A stretch of DNA of 64,000 bases from Flagellimonas oceanensis. Lineage in GTDB: Bacteria; Bacteroidota; Bacteroidia; Flavobacteriales; Flavobacteriaceae. Made by a program: the position numbers and the translations under genes. The stretch spans positions 7,501-71,500 of the forward strand of contig NZ_RZNA01000018.1 in NCBI RefSeq assembly GCF_003992595.1, given 5' to 3'. The notes under the pieces were generated by a model, which was not told the DNA's origin, did not search any database, and was given only the letters and a program-made list of their open reading frames with translations. Shown here piece after piece: positions 52,128 through 61,273 of the stretch. Every line of letters begins with the position of its first letter. Position 1 is the first letter of the stretch.

Positions 52128-54023
52128 ATGTCCAAGGTAGTTCCTCATAGTTTTTTTACGGATTTTGATATTGACCTTTTTAAAGGGGGAAAGCATTTTC
52201 GGCTCTATAATAAACTGGGTTCCCACCTTACCGAAGTCGATGGGGTCAAGGGAACGTATTTTGCCGTTTGGGCACCCTCGGCCAAATCGGTAAGTGTGGT
52301 TGGCGATTTTAATTACTGGAACGCTGACGAACATCAATTGAATGTACGCTGGGACAGTAGTGGTGTCTGGGAAGGTTTTATACCGGGTGTGGACAAGGGC
52401 ACCAAGTACAAATACAAGATACACTCCAACAACAATGATGTCTGGACCGAGAAGGCCGACCCGTTTGCACGTTTTTGTGAGCAACCACCACATACGGCAT
52501 CGGTGGTTTGGGAGGATGACCATAAATGGCAGGACATTGATTGGATGAACACCCGGGAGGAGAAAAATGGGCTGGATAAGCCGTATTCGGTTTACGAAGT
52601 GCATTTGGCCTCATGGAAGAAAAAGAACGGCTGGGAATCGCTAAGCTATTTGGAGATGGCGGAACAATTGGCCGACTATGTGGAGGAGATGGGCTTTACG
52701 CATGTTGAGTTCATGCCTGTGATGGAATATCCCTACGACCCTTCTTGGGGCTATCAGATTACTGGGTATTTTGCACCGACTTCACGTTTTGGAAAACCAT
52801 CGGATTTTAAAGTTTTGGTAGATGCCTTGCACCAGCGTGGTATCGGGGTGATTTTGGATTGGGTGCCTTCACACTTTCCTGAAGATGCCCATGGACTTGG
52901 CTTTTTTGATGGGTCGCATCTTTACGAGCACCCGGACAGAAGAAGAGGTTATCATCCCGACTGGAAAAGCCTCATTTTCAACTATGGAAGAAACGAGGTG
53001 CGGGCGTTTTTGATCAGTAATGCCATTTTTTGGCTCGACCAATACCATGTGGACGGACTGCGGGTCGATGCTGTGGCCTCCATGCTCTACTTGGATTATT
53101 CAAGGGAAGATGGCGAATGGGAGCCCAATATGTATGGGAACAACGAAAACCTGGAAGCCCTGTCCTTTTTACGGGAGATGAACCAAGAGGTTTACGCCAG
53201 TTTTAAAGGGGTTCAGACCATTGCTGAGGAATCCACGGCATTCACAGGGGTGACAAAACCAGTACATTTTGGTGGATTGGGTTTTGGCATGAAATGGATG
53301 ATGGGCTGGATGCACGATACTTTGGAGTTCTTTAAAAAAGACCCTATACACCGATCATACGATCTGAACAGTATTAGTTTTAGTCTTACCTATGCCTTTA
53401 CCGAGAATTTCATGCTGCCTTTTTCGCATGATGAGGTGGTGTACGGCAAGCAATCCCTATTGTACCGAATGCCAGGTGATGAATGGCAACGCTTTGCCAA
53501 CTTGAGGTTGCTCTACGGGTATATGTTCACACACCCGGGAGGCAACTTGCTGTTCATGGGAGGAGAGTTTGGCCAATCTTCGGAATGGAACTTTCAGGAA
53601 AGTCTGAACTGGCACTTGACGCAATATGATTTTCATTCAGGCATTCAGGAAGTAATCAAGGATTTGAATAAAATGTACAGGACCCATCCGGCGTTGTACC
53701 AAAAACAATTCAGTCCAGAGGGTTTCCAGTGGATAGAGTACAATGATCAGGAAAACACGGTCATTTCCTATATCAGAAAAGGGGAGGACCCCAAAGACGA
53801 TTTGATCATTGTGTGCAACTTTACCCCGGTCCCGAGGGAAAAATACAGGTTAGGGGTTCCAAAGACATCCACCATGAAATTGGTCTTTAATAGTGATGAT
53901 GAAAAGTATTCGGGAAGCGGTATGGGCAAAAAAACAGTGAAGCCTTCCAAAACCGAGTGGAACGGGTATGAACAGTCCGTTGTGTTGAACCTGCCACCCT
54001 TGGGTGTGGTGGTGTATAAATAA
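52128..54023 (+). CDS. glgB: 1,4-alpha-glucan branching enzyme
   Basis: A 631-residue GH13 enzyme that makes alpha-1,6 branches in glycogen. The start at 52128 (MSKVVPHSFFTDFD) is chosen; a frame 47 codons longer upstream lacks homology-like content. A CBM48 domain (about 25-125, FAVWAPSAKSVSVVGDFNYW) precedes the barrel. Catalytic residues: Asp in HVDGLRVDAVASML and Glu in TIAEESTAFTG; FSHDEVVYGKQSLL is the branching-enzyme region IV. The gene is not next to glgA or glgC; instead a GH31 alpha-glucosidase follows 95 bases later, so the pair may handle storage or dietary alpha-glucans. Confidence 0.93.
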   Translation: MSKVVPHSFFTDFDIDLFKGGKHFRLYNKLGSHLTEVDGVKGTYFAVWAPSAKSVSVVGDFNYWNADEHQLNVRWDSSGVWEGFIPGVDKGTKYKYKIHSNNNDVWTEKADPFARFCEQPPHTASVVWEDDHKWQDIDWMNTREEKNGLDKPYSVYEVHLASWKKKNGWESLSYLEMAEQLADYVEEMGFTHVEFMPVMEYPYDPSWGYQITGYFAPTSRFGKPSDFKVLVDALHQRGIGVILDWVPSHFPEDAHGLGFFDGSHLYEHPDRRRGYHPDWKSLIFNYGRNEVRAFLISNAIFWLDQYHVDGLRVDAVASMLYLDYSREDGEWEPNMYGNNENLEALSFLREMNQEVYASFKGVQTIAEESTAFTGVTKPVHFGGLGFGMKWMMGWMHDTLEFFKKDPIHRSYDLNSISFSLTYAFTENFMLPFSHDEVVYGKQSLLYRMPGDEWQRFANLRLLYGYMFTHPGGNLLFMGGEFGQSSEWNFQESLNWHLTQYDFHSGIQEVIKDLNKMYRTHPALYQKQFSPEGFQWIEYNDQENTVISYIRKGEDPKDDLIIVCNFTPVPREKYRLGVPKTSTMKLVFNSDDEKYSGSGMGKKTVKPSKTEWNGYEQSVVLNLPPLGVVVYK

Positions 54024-54118
54024 AACACTACTAAATCGTTATAGTTAATTGCTTTTCACAACATATTTTTAATTATTCAGGCTTTTGTGTTTTTTTTGTG
54101 AGCCTCAACTGATTACAG

Positions 54119-56518
54119 ATGATAACCAATACAGAGATTGCAACAAGAGGGAATCAGTTCCCCAATCATATCGTTGACTTCAAACAGGAAAACGACAAAA
54201 TATATTTTACCACTCAAAATGGAGTGATTCTACAGGTAACCATTCTAAGGGATAGTGTGGTGCGTTTCAGGTACGCTACGGAGTATGTGTTCGAGCCTGA
54301 TTTCTCATACGCGATCAGCGAAGACGTGAACCTTGGTTACAATGAGCTTACCGTGGAAGATGAGATACCGGAATATGTGATCACTACTTCCAAAATCAAG
54401 GTGTACATCAATAAGACCAACCTGAAGGTACAAATCGTTGATTTGGACGGAGTGGTTCTTATGGAAGATGAACTTGGTTTCCACTGGGACGAGAACTTCG
54501 ATTATGGGGGGAATGTAGTGAAGATGAGCAAGGTCTGCCATTCCGGGGAAAGCTACTACGGTATGGGGGATAAAGCCTCGCATACCAACCTTAAGGGAAA
54601 AAGGATCAACAATTGGGTAACGGATTCCTATGCCTATGGCAAAGATCAAGAACCCTTGTACAAATCCATTCCCTTTTATATCGGGTTGAAGGATAGTATT
54701 GCCTATGGTATATTCTTCGATAACTCTTTCAGTACCTATTTTGATTTCGCCGGTGAGAAGCGAAATGTTACCAGTTTTTGGGCCGATGGAGGCGAAATGA
54801 ACTATTACTTCTTCTATGGCCCCCAAATGCAAGAGGTCGTGGAATCTTATACCGATCTAACCGGGGTTCCCGAGCTTCCGCCACTTTGGGCACTTGGTTT
54901 CCATCAATCCAAATGGAGTTATTTCCCAGAACAAAAGGTAAGGGACATCGCTTCAAATTTCAGGAAGTTGAACATACCCTGCGATGCGATTTATCTGGAT
55001 ATTGACTATATGGAAGGATTCCGATGCTTCACTTGGAACAACCAATACTTTCCCAATCCCAAAAAAATGATAGAGGAATTGGAGGAGGATGGTTTTAAGA
55101 CCATTACCATGATCGATCCGGGGATTAAGATAGACCGTGATTATTGGGTGTACCAACAGGCCATGGACAATGGGTTTTTCTGCAGAAGGGCCGATGGCCC
55201 CCATTTTAAAGGCAAAGTATGGCCAGGTGAATGTAAATTCCCGGATTTCACGAATCCTGAAGTTCGTGAGTGGTGGGCAGACCTTTATAAAGAAATGATC
55301 GCCGGTATGGGCGTTAGCGGGGTTTGGAACGATATGAACGAGCCCGCCATTATGGAAGTGCCCACAAAGACCGCCAATTTGGACGTGCGACACGATTACG
55401 ACGGACACCCCTGTAGCCACAGGAAGGCACACAATATCTATGGAATGCAAATGGTTCGTGCCACCTACGAGGGGGTTAAAAAGTTCATGTTCCCTCGCAG
55501 GCCTTTTGTGCTTACCAGGGCGGCATATTCTGGAACGCAGCGTTATTGTGCCACTTGGACCGGTGATAACGTAGCGACTTGGGAACATTTATGGATTGCG
55601 AATGTGCAGATGCAGCGCATGTGCTTGAGTGGTTATTCCTTTGTTGGGTCTGATATCGGTGGATTTGCAGAGCAACCCAATGGGGAACTCTTTGCCCGTT
55701 GGATGCAATTGGCCGTTTTCCATCCCTTTTGCAGGGTACATTCCAGTGGGGACCATGGCGATCAGGAGCCTTGGTCGTTCGGGGACGAGATCACGGATAT
55801 CGTTCGGGAGTTCATCGAGTTGAGGTACCAATTGCTGCCTTATCTCTATACGATGTTCTACAACTACATCAAGGAAGGCTTTCCAATGCTTCAATCTCTG
55901 GTGTTTTACGATCAAGAGGACCATCAGACCCATTTCCGTACAGATGAGTTTATTTTTGGGAAGCAGATGCTGGTCTGTCCCGTCCAAGAGCCAAATGCCC
56001 AAGGAAGAAGGATGTATTTTCCCAAAGGGAACTGGTACAATTACTGGACCGATGAATTGAATTCAGGAGGTGTTGAGCGTTGGGTGTCGGCAGAAATCCA
56101 TCGAGTTCCGCTCTTTGTGAAGGAAGGGGCCATGATACCCAAATATCCCGTGCAGCAGTATGTAGGGGAAAAGGAAATCGAAAAGCTCCTGATAGATGTG
56201 TATTTTAAAGAAGGCACCGAGAATTCCGAAGTGTATGAAGATCATCAAGAAGGCTACGATTATAAAAAGGGACGATACAGTTTGAGGCGCTTTAAATTGA
56301 CGGGCAAGGAAAACGAATTGATCATTCAACAGTTCAAGGATGGAAATTTCATCACGACTTATGATAATTTTAAATTGAAGTTGCATGGGTTGCCATTTAA
56401 GATAGAAACCGTTGAGTTGGACAATGAGGAAGTCAATCTGAACGATATCAAACTCAATGGAAACAATACCATCGAAGTCCCTAAGGATTTCACGGAACTC
56501 CATATTTTTGGAAAATAA
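54119..56518 (+). CDS. GH31 family alpha-glucosidase
   Basis: A 799-residue retaining glycosidase. The N-terminal beta-sandwich is about 1-240; the TIM barrel holds AIYLDIDYMEGFRCFTW (about 290-306), the nucleophile Asp405 in GVWNDMNEPA and the acid/base Asp483 in TWTGDN. Two C-terminal beta domains complete the family architecture. No signal peptide is seen, so it probably acts in the cytoplasm on maltose or malto-oligosaccharides taken up by the cell. In GH31, WNDMNEP is typical for alpha-glucosidases rather than xylosidases. Preceded by glgB, followed by the M48 peptidase gene after 42 bases. Confidence 0.92.
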   Translation: MITNTEIATRGNQFPNHIVDFKQENDKIYFTTQNGVILQVTILRDSVVRFRYATEYVFEPDFSYAISEDVNLGYNELTVEDEIPEYVITTSKIKVYINKTNLKVQIVDLDGVVLMEDELGFHWDENFDYGGNVVKMSKVCHSGESYYGMGDKASHTNLKGKRINNWVTDSYAYGKDQEPLYKSIPFYIGLKDSIAYGIFFDNSFSTYFDFAGEKRNVTSFWADGGEMNYYFFYGPQMQEVVESYTDLTGVPELPPLWALGFHQSKWSYFPEQKVRDIASNFRKLNIPCDAIYLDIDYMEGFRCFTWNNQYFPNPKKMIEELEEDGFKTITMIDPGIKIDRDYWVYQQAMDNGFFCRRADGPHFKGKVWPGECKFPDFTNPEVREWWADLYKEMIAGMGVSGVWNDMNEPAIMEVPTKTANLDVRHDYDGHPCSHRKAHNIYGMQMVRATYEGVKKFMFPRRPFVLTRAAYSGTQRYCATWTGDNVATWEHLWIANVQMQRMCLSGYSFVGSDIGGFAEQPNGELFARWMQLAVFHPFCRVHSSGDHGDQEPWSFGDEITDIVREFIELRYQLLPYLYTMFYNYIKEGFPMLQSLVFYDQEDHQTHFRTDEFIFGKQMLVCPVQEPNAQGRRMYFPKGNWYNYWTDELNSGGVERWVSAEIHRVPLFVKEGAMIPKYPVQQYVGEKEIEKLLIDVYFKEGTENSEVYEDHQEGYDYKKGRYSLRRFKLTGKENELIIQQFKDGNFITTYDNFKLKLHGLPFKIETVELDNEEVNLNDIKLNGNNTIEVPKDFTELHIFGK

Positions 56519-56560
56519 AATTTTGTAATTTACAGAAAGATAAAAAACACTGTTTACCAT

Positions 56561-57370
56561 ATGAAAAAGATTATTATTACCATACTCGTGCTTGTATTGG
56601 CGGTTGCTTGCAAGACCAACCCATTTACAGGGAAGAGCACCCTTAATTTTTATCCCAACAGCCAAATGTTTCCCATGGCATTCTCCCAATACGACCAGTT
56701 TTTGGAGGAAAACAAAGTGGTAAAAGGAACCTCTGAGGCTCAAATGATCACGAAGGTAGGGCAGCGGATAGCCACGGCAGCGGAACGCTGGTTGGATGCG
56801 AACGGCCATCCAGGGTATCTAAAGGATTACCAATGGGAATACAATCTGGTGGATGATGAAACCGTGAATGCTTGGTGTATGCCAGGGGGTAAAATCGTAT
56901 TTTACACAGGAATTCTACCTATCGCCCAGGACGAGACGGGTATAGCCGTGGTCATGGGCCATGAAGTGGCGCACGCCCTAGCGGACCATGGTGCCCAGCG
57001 TATGAGCGCAAGCACTTTGCAGCAGATTGGAGCCGTGGCCGGAAATGTGGCCATAAAGGATGACCAGACCAGGGGATTGTTCAACCAAGCCTATGGTGTG
57101 GGCTCCCAAATAGGGGTGATGCTTCCCTTTAGTAGAAACCATGAAACCGAAGCGGACAGAATTGGATTGCAGATCATGGCCATAGCAGGATATGATCCGA
57201 GCGAAGCTGCTGAACTATGGAAACGTATGAAGGCAAACTCAGGAGGGCAGGCGCCACCTGAATTTTTAAGTACACACCCGTCCAACGATACAAGAATCAA
57301 CAATTTGACGGCATGGGCCCCGGCTGCAAAACAAGAGGCACGTAAATTTGGGGTTACCTCTTTCAAATAG
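56561..57370 (+). CDS. M48 family metallopeptidase, lipoprotein
   Basis: A 269-residue lipoprotein peptidase similar to LoiP/YggG and BepA-type quality-control proteases. Signal 1-16, lipobox AVAC (Cys17). The zinc motif HEVAH is at 134-138 (His134, Glu135, His138), and the third ligand glutamate lies in NHETEADRIGLQIMA. CMPGGKIVFYTGILPIAQDE upstream of the motif is also typical. No TPR domain follows. It would degrade misfolded outer-membrane proteins in the periplasm (inferred). It is preceded by GH31 and followed by a REP-like palindrome. Confidence 0.92.
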   Translation: MKKIIITILVLVLAVACKTNPFTGKSTLNFYPNSQMFPMAFSQYDQFLEENKVVKGTSEAQMITKVGQRIATAAERWLDANGHPGYLKDYQWEYNLVDDETVNAWCMPGGKIVFYTGILPIAQDETGIAVVMGHEVAHALADHGAQRMSASTLQQIGAVAGNVAIKDDQTRGLFNQAYGVGSQIGVMLPFSRNHETEADRIGLQIMAIAGYDPSEAAELWKRMKANSGGQAPPEFLSTHPSNDTRINNLTAWAPAAKQEARKFGVTSFK

Positions 57371-57393
57371 ATCAATAAAACAATCAATGCATG

Positions 57394-57456
57394 TCACTTC
57401 GAGCCAAATGAGAAATCCAACCGATTAAAAGGGTTTTTCAAAAGGTTTCGAAGTGA
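57394..57456. repeat. REP/MITE-like imperfect palindrome
   Basis: TCACTTCGA (57394-57402) and TCGAAGTGA (57448-57456) are a perfect 9-base inverted repeat with a 45-base interior, followed by TATTTTTTT. The outer sequence TGTCACTTCGAGC resembles a dispersed palindromic repeat I recall from many Flavobacteria genomes (GTCACTTCGAGCGCAGTCGAG type). It fills most of the 106-base gap between the M48 and MFS genes and could also act as a terminator. Confidence 0.5.
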
Positions 57457-57476
57457 TATTTTTTTAAACGAACACT

Positions 57477-58808
57477 ATGGTACAGACACTGGCCCTGAAA
57501 GGGAGCAAAAAACTGTTGAATGCATGGGCATTTTACGATTGGGCCAATTCAGTGTACAGCCTGGTCATATCCTCCGCGATTTTCCCTCTTTTTTACGGAT
57601 TGCTGTTCAGGACGGCGGGCATTGAACAGGTCACGATTTTTGGTGGGGAAATTGCCCGGGCTCCTTTGATCAGTTATGTGACCTCTTTGGCGTTTGTTTT
57701 CATAGCCATAATAACACCGCTTATATCTGGGGTGGCGGATTATTTGGGGAACAAAAAAGTTTTCCTCAAGTTCTTCTGCTATTTGGGCGCCGCATCCTGC
57801 ATCGGTCTGTATTGGTTCTCTTTGGAACATATTTATTTTGGACTTGCCTGTTATTTCTTTGGACTTGTAGGGTTTTGGGTCAGTTTTGCCATCAACAACT
57901 CCTATTTGCCAGATATCGCCTACCCAGAGCAGCAGGACGGTATAAGTGCCAAAGGATTTTCATTAGGGTATATCGGTAGTGTGATTTTATTGGTTTTCAA
58001 TCTTTTTATGGTCATGGAGCCCGATTTCTTTGGAATAACCGATAGTGGGGGAGAAGTTGCAGAGATCAAGGCCATGAAGTATTCCTTTATCTCAGTAGGG
58101 ATTTGGTGGGCCCTCTTCAGTCAGTATACCTTTAAACATTTACCCAAAGGGTACAAGCGGCAAGGAAAACGTCACCACATCATCCTAAATGGTTTCAGGG
58201 AATTGAGGTTGGTTTGGCATCAGCTGGGAGAGAATAGAAGGTTAAAGCGCTATTTGGGTGCTTTTTTTACCTACAGTATGGCCGTACAGACCATCATGTT
58301 GATCGCAACCTATTTTGGCGAGGAAGAAATTGTCTGGGGTTCCGATGATGAACGCACCATGGGATTGATCGTGAGTATTCTGCTGATTCAGATTGTGGCC
58401 ATTTTAGGGGCAACGGTCACGGCCTGGGCCTCCAAAGCATTTGGTAATATAAGAACATTGGTCGTGATCAATGTCATTTGGGGGGTATTGTGCGTTTACG
58501 CCTACTTTCTGCAGACCCCTATGGACTTTTACATTGCCGCGGGATTCGTGGGGATTGTCATGGGGGGCATTCAGGCGTTATCACGTTCCACCTATTCCAA
58601 ATTTTTGCCCGAGACCACGGATACCACTTCGTTTTTCAGTTTTTATGATGTCGCCGAAAAGATAGGCATCATCATAGGGACCTTTATGTACGGAATCATC
58701 TCCCAACTTACGGGAAGCATGCGCAATAGTACCATCTTTTTGGGACTGTTTTTTTTGATAGGCATTTGCTTGCTACTTCGCGTGAACAAAGTGAAAACAT
58801 CCGGTTAA
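57477..58808 (+). CDS. MFS transporter, UMF1 (Atg22-like) family
   Basis: A 443-residue inner-membrane protein with about 12 hydrophobic segments. The first lines AWAFYDWANSVYSLVISSAIFPLFY (split around residues 17-41) and SGVADYLGNKK (about 82-92) carry the YDWANS and DYxGxKK marks of UMF1/Atg22-like transporters. FVGIVMGGIQALSRSTYSKFLPE (about 359-381) is the second half counterpart. Members are efflux permeases of unknown substrate; Atg22 in yeast exports amino acids from the vacuole. Terminator immediately downstream. Confidence 0.9.
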   Translation: MVQTLALKGSKKLLNAWAFYDWANSVYSLVISSAIFPLFYGLLFRTAGIEQVTIFGGEIARAPLISYVTSLAFVFIAIITPLISGVADYLGNKKVFLKFFCYLGAASCIGLYWFSLEHIYFGLACYFFGLVGFWVSFAINNSYLPDIAYPEQQDGISAKGFSLGYIGSVILLVFNLFMVMEPDFFGITDSGGEVAEIKAMKYSFISVGIWWALFSQYTFKHLPKGYKRQGKRHHIILNGFRELRLVWHQLGENRRLKRYLGAFFTYSMAVQTIMLIATYFGEEEIVWGSDDERTMGLIVSILLIQIVAILGATVTAWASKAFGNIRTLVVINVIWGVLCVYAYFLQTPMDFYIAAGFVGIVMGGIQALSRSTYSKFLPETTDTTSFFSFYDVAEKIGIIIGTFMYGIISQLTGSMRNSTIFLGLFFLIGICLLLRVNKVKTSG

Positions 58809-58814
58809 CACATA

Positions 58815-58843
58815 AAAAAGCCCTGAGAATTTCAGGGCTTTTT
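58815..58843 (+). terminator. Bidirectional terminator after the MFS gene
   Basis: GCCCTGA (58820-58826) pairs with TCAGGGC (58832-58838), extended by AAAAA/TTTTT, 5-base loop. T-tails exist on both strands, so it can end both the MFS and the convergent DUF2807 operon. Confidence 0.88.
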
Positions 58844-58874
58844 CAGTCTTTGATTGATGATAAACTCAGTAATG

Positions 58875-59600
58875 TTATCCTTTGGTAATATCTCCAGAAC
58901 CTGAAGATTTGGAATTGATTTTTTTAGGGTTGCCACGATAATGGATATCGCCGGAACCTGATACTCTCGCTTCGATGGACTGATTTGCGGTAACCTTGAT
59001 ATCCGCAGAACCGGAAACCGTTGCCTTTACAAAGTCCGCTTCAAGGTCATAGGCTTTAACATCGCCGGAACCGGAAACCGAAACCGTAAAGTCGGTAGCT
59101 CTGCCCGATAGGTTGATGTCGCCAGAACCGGATAACGAGGCATCCAATTCATCGGCCTCGATGGTCAGCGTTACATCTCCCGAACCTGACATGGCAGTGC
59201 TAAAGCGGTCAGCTCTTATGGTGGTTTTCCCCACAAGGTCGCCGGAACCGGAAAGACTTGCTCCATTGATGGATTCCACGGGCACGGTCACATGGATGCC
59301 ATTTTTCCAGTTGGAAGGTCTAAGGTTCATGCCTTTTTCGACCTTGATGACCAGTTTACCGTTTTTTACTTCCGTTTTAATGTGCTCCAGCAAATTGGAC
59401 TCTCCTTTTAGGGTAATTTCCCCTTCGGTACCGGATACAAGTTCCACATCGAACCACCCGGCCATGGCAACTTCGTCGTAGTCGCCTACGGAACGTTCAA
59501 TGGTAACAACGTCGCCATTGCCTTTTACTTTTCTGCCCCATTGCGCGCAAGAAATGGTGATCATTCCCATTGCGAGGGTAAGCGTGATGAATTTTTTCAT
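58875..59600 (-). CDS. DUF2807 (head-GIN) secreted beta-solenoid protein
   Basis: A 241-residue exported protein; signal about 1-19 ending in SCAQ (the Cys could be lipidated). The DUF2807 domain contains seven copies of SGSGD or SGSAD (for example SGSGDLVGKT, SGSGDVTLT, SGSGDINLSG), repeated every 18-22 residues, each one turn of a right-handed beta-helix. The final copy ends the protein. Such auto-adhesin-like proteins sit in the envelope of many Bacteroidota. Last gene of an operon headed by an ECF sigma factor, 32 bases after the DUF4097-like gene. Ligand unknown. Confidence 0.88.
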   Translation of the reverse strand: MKKFITLTLAMGMITISCAQWGRKVKGNGDVVTIERSVGDYDEVAMAGWFDVELVSGTEGEITLKGESNLLEHIKTEVKNGKLVIKVEKGMNLRPSNWKNGIHVTVPVESINGASLSGSGDLVGKTTIRADRFSTAMSGSGDVTLTIEADELDASLSGSGDINLSGRATDFTVSVSGSGDVKAYDLEADFVKATVSGSADIKVTANQSIEARVSGSGDIHYRGNPKKINSKSSGSGDITKG

Positions 59601-59632
59601 GATCTTGTGTTTAAATTGTTTTTGATTTGATG

Positions 59633-60730
59633 TTAATTCTGATAAAATGATATGCCCCCGTAGTCACTGGTAATGCTCACCCTGTTTCCAGAGTTTGCTT
59701 TTCCGTAGTAACCACTATAGTATTTTTCGGTTGATTTCTCCTTGCTGATATTGATTGCAAAATCATCTTTGCCACTTACCCCGGCATATTCGGTGGAAAT
59801 CTCAAAGTCAAAATGGTAACCGGGATCGTAACCTATTTTGATTCCCGTATAATCCGTGCGAATCTCCACATTTCCGGCATCTGGCGCCAAACGGTCTATT
59901 TTTATGGAACCATAGTCGCTGGTAATGGCCACATTGCCATGTACATTGCCAAGCTTCACACCGATATAGTCTCCATTGCCATCTACGTTCTTTACGTTTT
60001 TCACATCAATGGAACCATAATCACTCGAATATTGAAGATTTTCCATTTCTTCCACTGTGGCATTGGTGTAGTCTGCCCTAATGTCTAGATTACCTGCTTT
60101 CTCAATGGTAAAGCCAGAGTAATCGGCAACGATTTCCGCACTGTTAATATAGTCAAAGGTGGACCTTGAGGTATAGTCAAACCGAAGCTCATTGTTGCGT
60201 CCGCGCAGTTCGCCTATTTCCAATTTACCGTAATCGCAGCTAATTTTGGCATGGCCGTCAACACGGTCCAGGATAATGCTTCCGTAGTCGTTGCTCAGGT
60301 TAACACTGTTCTTCACGGGCAATTTAATCGTATAATTTACCTGAACGCTTACTTTTTTGCGTTTTCCCCAGCTCCATCCCCAGCTGTTGCTGCGGTTTCC
60401 AAAATCCGTTCTGGCGGATACCATGCTGGAACTGTTCTCAAAATCAACATTGATTTCGTTCAATCGCTCCTTCACACGGTCTTCATCGTTGCCATTGGTT
60501 TTTACATGAACCTCTATCACCACGCGGTTTTCGTTCCAAGAAGTTATGTTCAGGTTCCCGTAGCTGTTATCGACTTTCAATAGGGCATCCGAGTTCACGT
60601 TGAACTCTTTTTTTATGGTTTTTTCCTTGGTATACCTGCCGTTCAGCTTGTCGCCGTCCACATGGGCGCTCGCAACAAGGGGAATCAAAGCCAAGGCGAA
60701 AAAGATGTATTTAAATGGTAAAGCTTTCAT
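59633..60730 (-). CDS. DUF4097-like secreted beta-solenoid protein
   Basis: A 365-residue exported protein. Signal about 1-22 (PFKYIFFALALIPLVASA). The mature part repeats a DYGxI/DYxGI unit about every 19-22 residues (SYGNLNI, NDYGSIILD, CDYGKLEIG, ADYSGFTIE, ADYTNATVE, SDYGSIDVK, GDYIGVKLG, SDYGSIKID, TDYTGIKIG, SDYGGISFY), building a beta-solenoid related in plan to the DUF2807 neighbour. The start may be the first or second Met (60733 or 60730). It overlaps the anti-sigma gene by 20 bases, so all four genes are translated together. Ligand and exact location unknown. Confidence 0.82.
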   Translation of the reverse strand: MKALPFKYIFFALALIPLVASAHVDGDKLNGRYTKEKTIKKEFNVNSDALLKVDNSYGNLNITSWNENRVVIEVHVKTNGNDEDRVKERLNEINVDFENSSSMVSARTDFGNRSNSWGWSWGKRKKVSVQVNYTIKLPVKNSVNLSNDYGSIILDRVDGHAKISCDYGKLEIGELRGRNNELRFDYTSRSTFDYINSAEIVADYSGFTIEKAGNLDIRADYTNATVEEMENLQYSSDYGSIDVKNVKNVDGNGDYIGVKLGNVHGNVAITSDYGSIKIDRLAPDAGNVEIRTDYTGIKIGYDPGYHFDFEISTEYAGVSGKDDFAINISKEKSTEKYYSGYYGKANSGNRVSITSDYGGISFYQN

Positions 60731-61271
60731 CATTCTGTGATTTTAAATTCTTAATGTTTTCTATTTGGCTCAAAACTTCTTTCAAAAGGTCGATTCGTGT
60801 TTGGAAATTGGTGATCATCGCACTCAAGATGATCTTGCTGTCTCCACCATTTACCAAATCTTGCTCAAGGGTTTGGTAATCTTTGTCCAACCGTTGTAGT
60901 TGTGTCAAGGTGTCATCCACCAATTGAGCGGTCTCAGGTGTTTTCTCTTCCTTGAGTACTTCTACCTGTTGCTCAATAAGGTTGGCGAAATAGAACTCGG
61001 TTTGGGAAACTTCCGGAGCTATTTTCACTACCTGTTGTTTAATGTTGGGCTGAGGTCCAAAGGCCTGATATCCCAAAATCGCCACCAAGGCTATGGATGC
61101 TGCAATGGACAAAGGTTTCCACCAAGAGGTTTTCTTTTTGTTCAGGGCAATGGTGCCCTGGCCTTGGTTCAATTTTTCCAAAAACCGTTCCTGGTGTCCG
61201 TTTTGTGGCTCCGCTACATCGAACTCCCCCTGGAGTCTCTCAAACAAACTATCTAAACTATCCTTGCTCAT
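60711..61271 (-). CDS. Putative anti-sigma factor, single-pass membrane protein
   Basis: A 186-residue protein with a cytoplasmic N-terminus of about 50 residues (LDSLFERLQGEFDVAEPQNGHQERFLEKL split over 6-34), one membrane helix (about 52-68, LSIAASIALVAILGYQAF) and a periplasmic, helical coiled-coil domain (about 85-186). No HxxxCxxC zinc motif is present, so it is not a classical zinc-type anti-sigma factor. Its place 2 bases after an ECF sigma stop and its topology make anti-sigma function likely. The periplasmic coil could sense the state of the two solenoid proteins encoded just downstream. Confidence 0.75.
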   Translation of the reverse strand: MSKDSLDSLFERLQGEFDVAEPQNGHQERFLEKLNQGQGTIALNKKKTSWWKPLSIAASIALVAILGYQAFGPQPNIKQQVVKIAPEVSQTEFYFANLIEQQVEVLKEEKTPETAQLVDDTLTQLQRLDKDYQTLEQDLVNGGDSKIILSAMITNFQTRIDLLKEVLSQIENIKNLKSQNDESFTI

Positions 61272-61273
61272 AA

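Noticed and set aside
54079-54105. AGGCT/AGCCT hairpin between glgB and the GH31 gene
   Set aside because: Only a 5-base stem around a T-rich loop with no T-tail; too weak to call a terminator or attenuator.
58875-59600. Regularly spaced repeats that might be a CRISPR or minisatellite
   Set aside because: The periodicity is that of the SGSGD codons in an intact reading frame; units differ in sequence and spacing, and there are no unique spacers.
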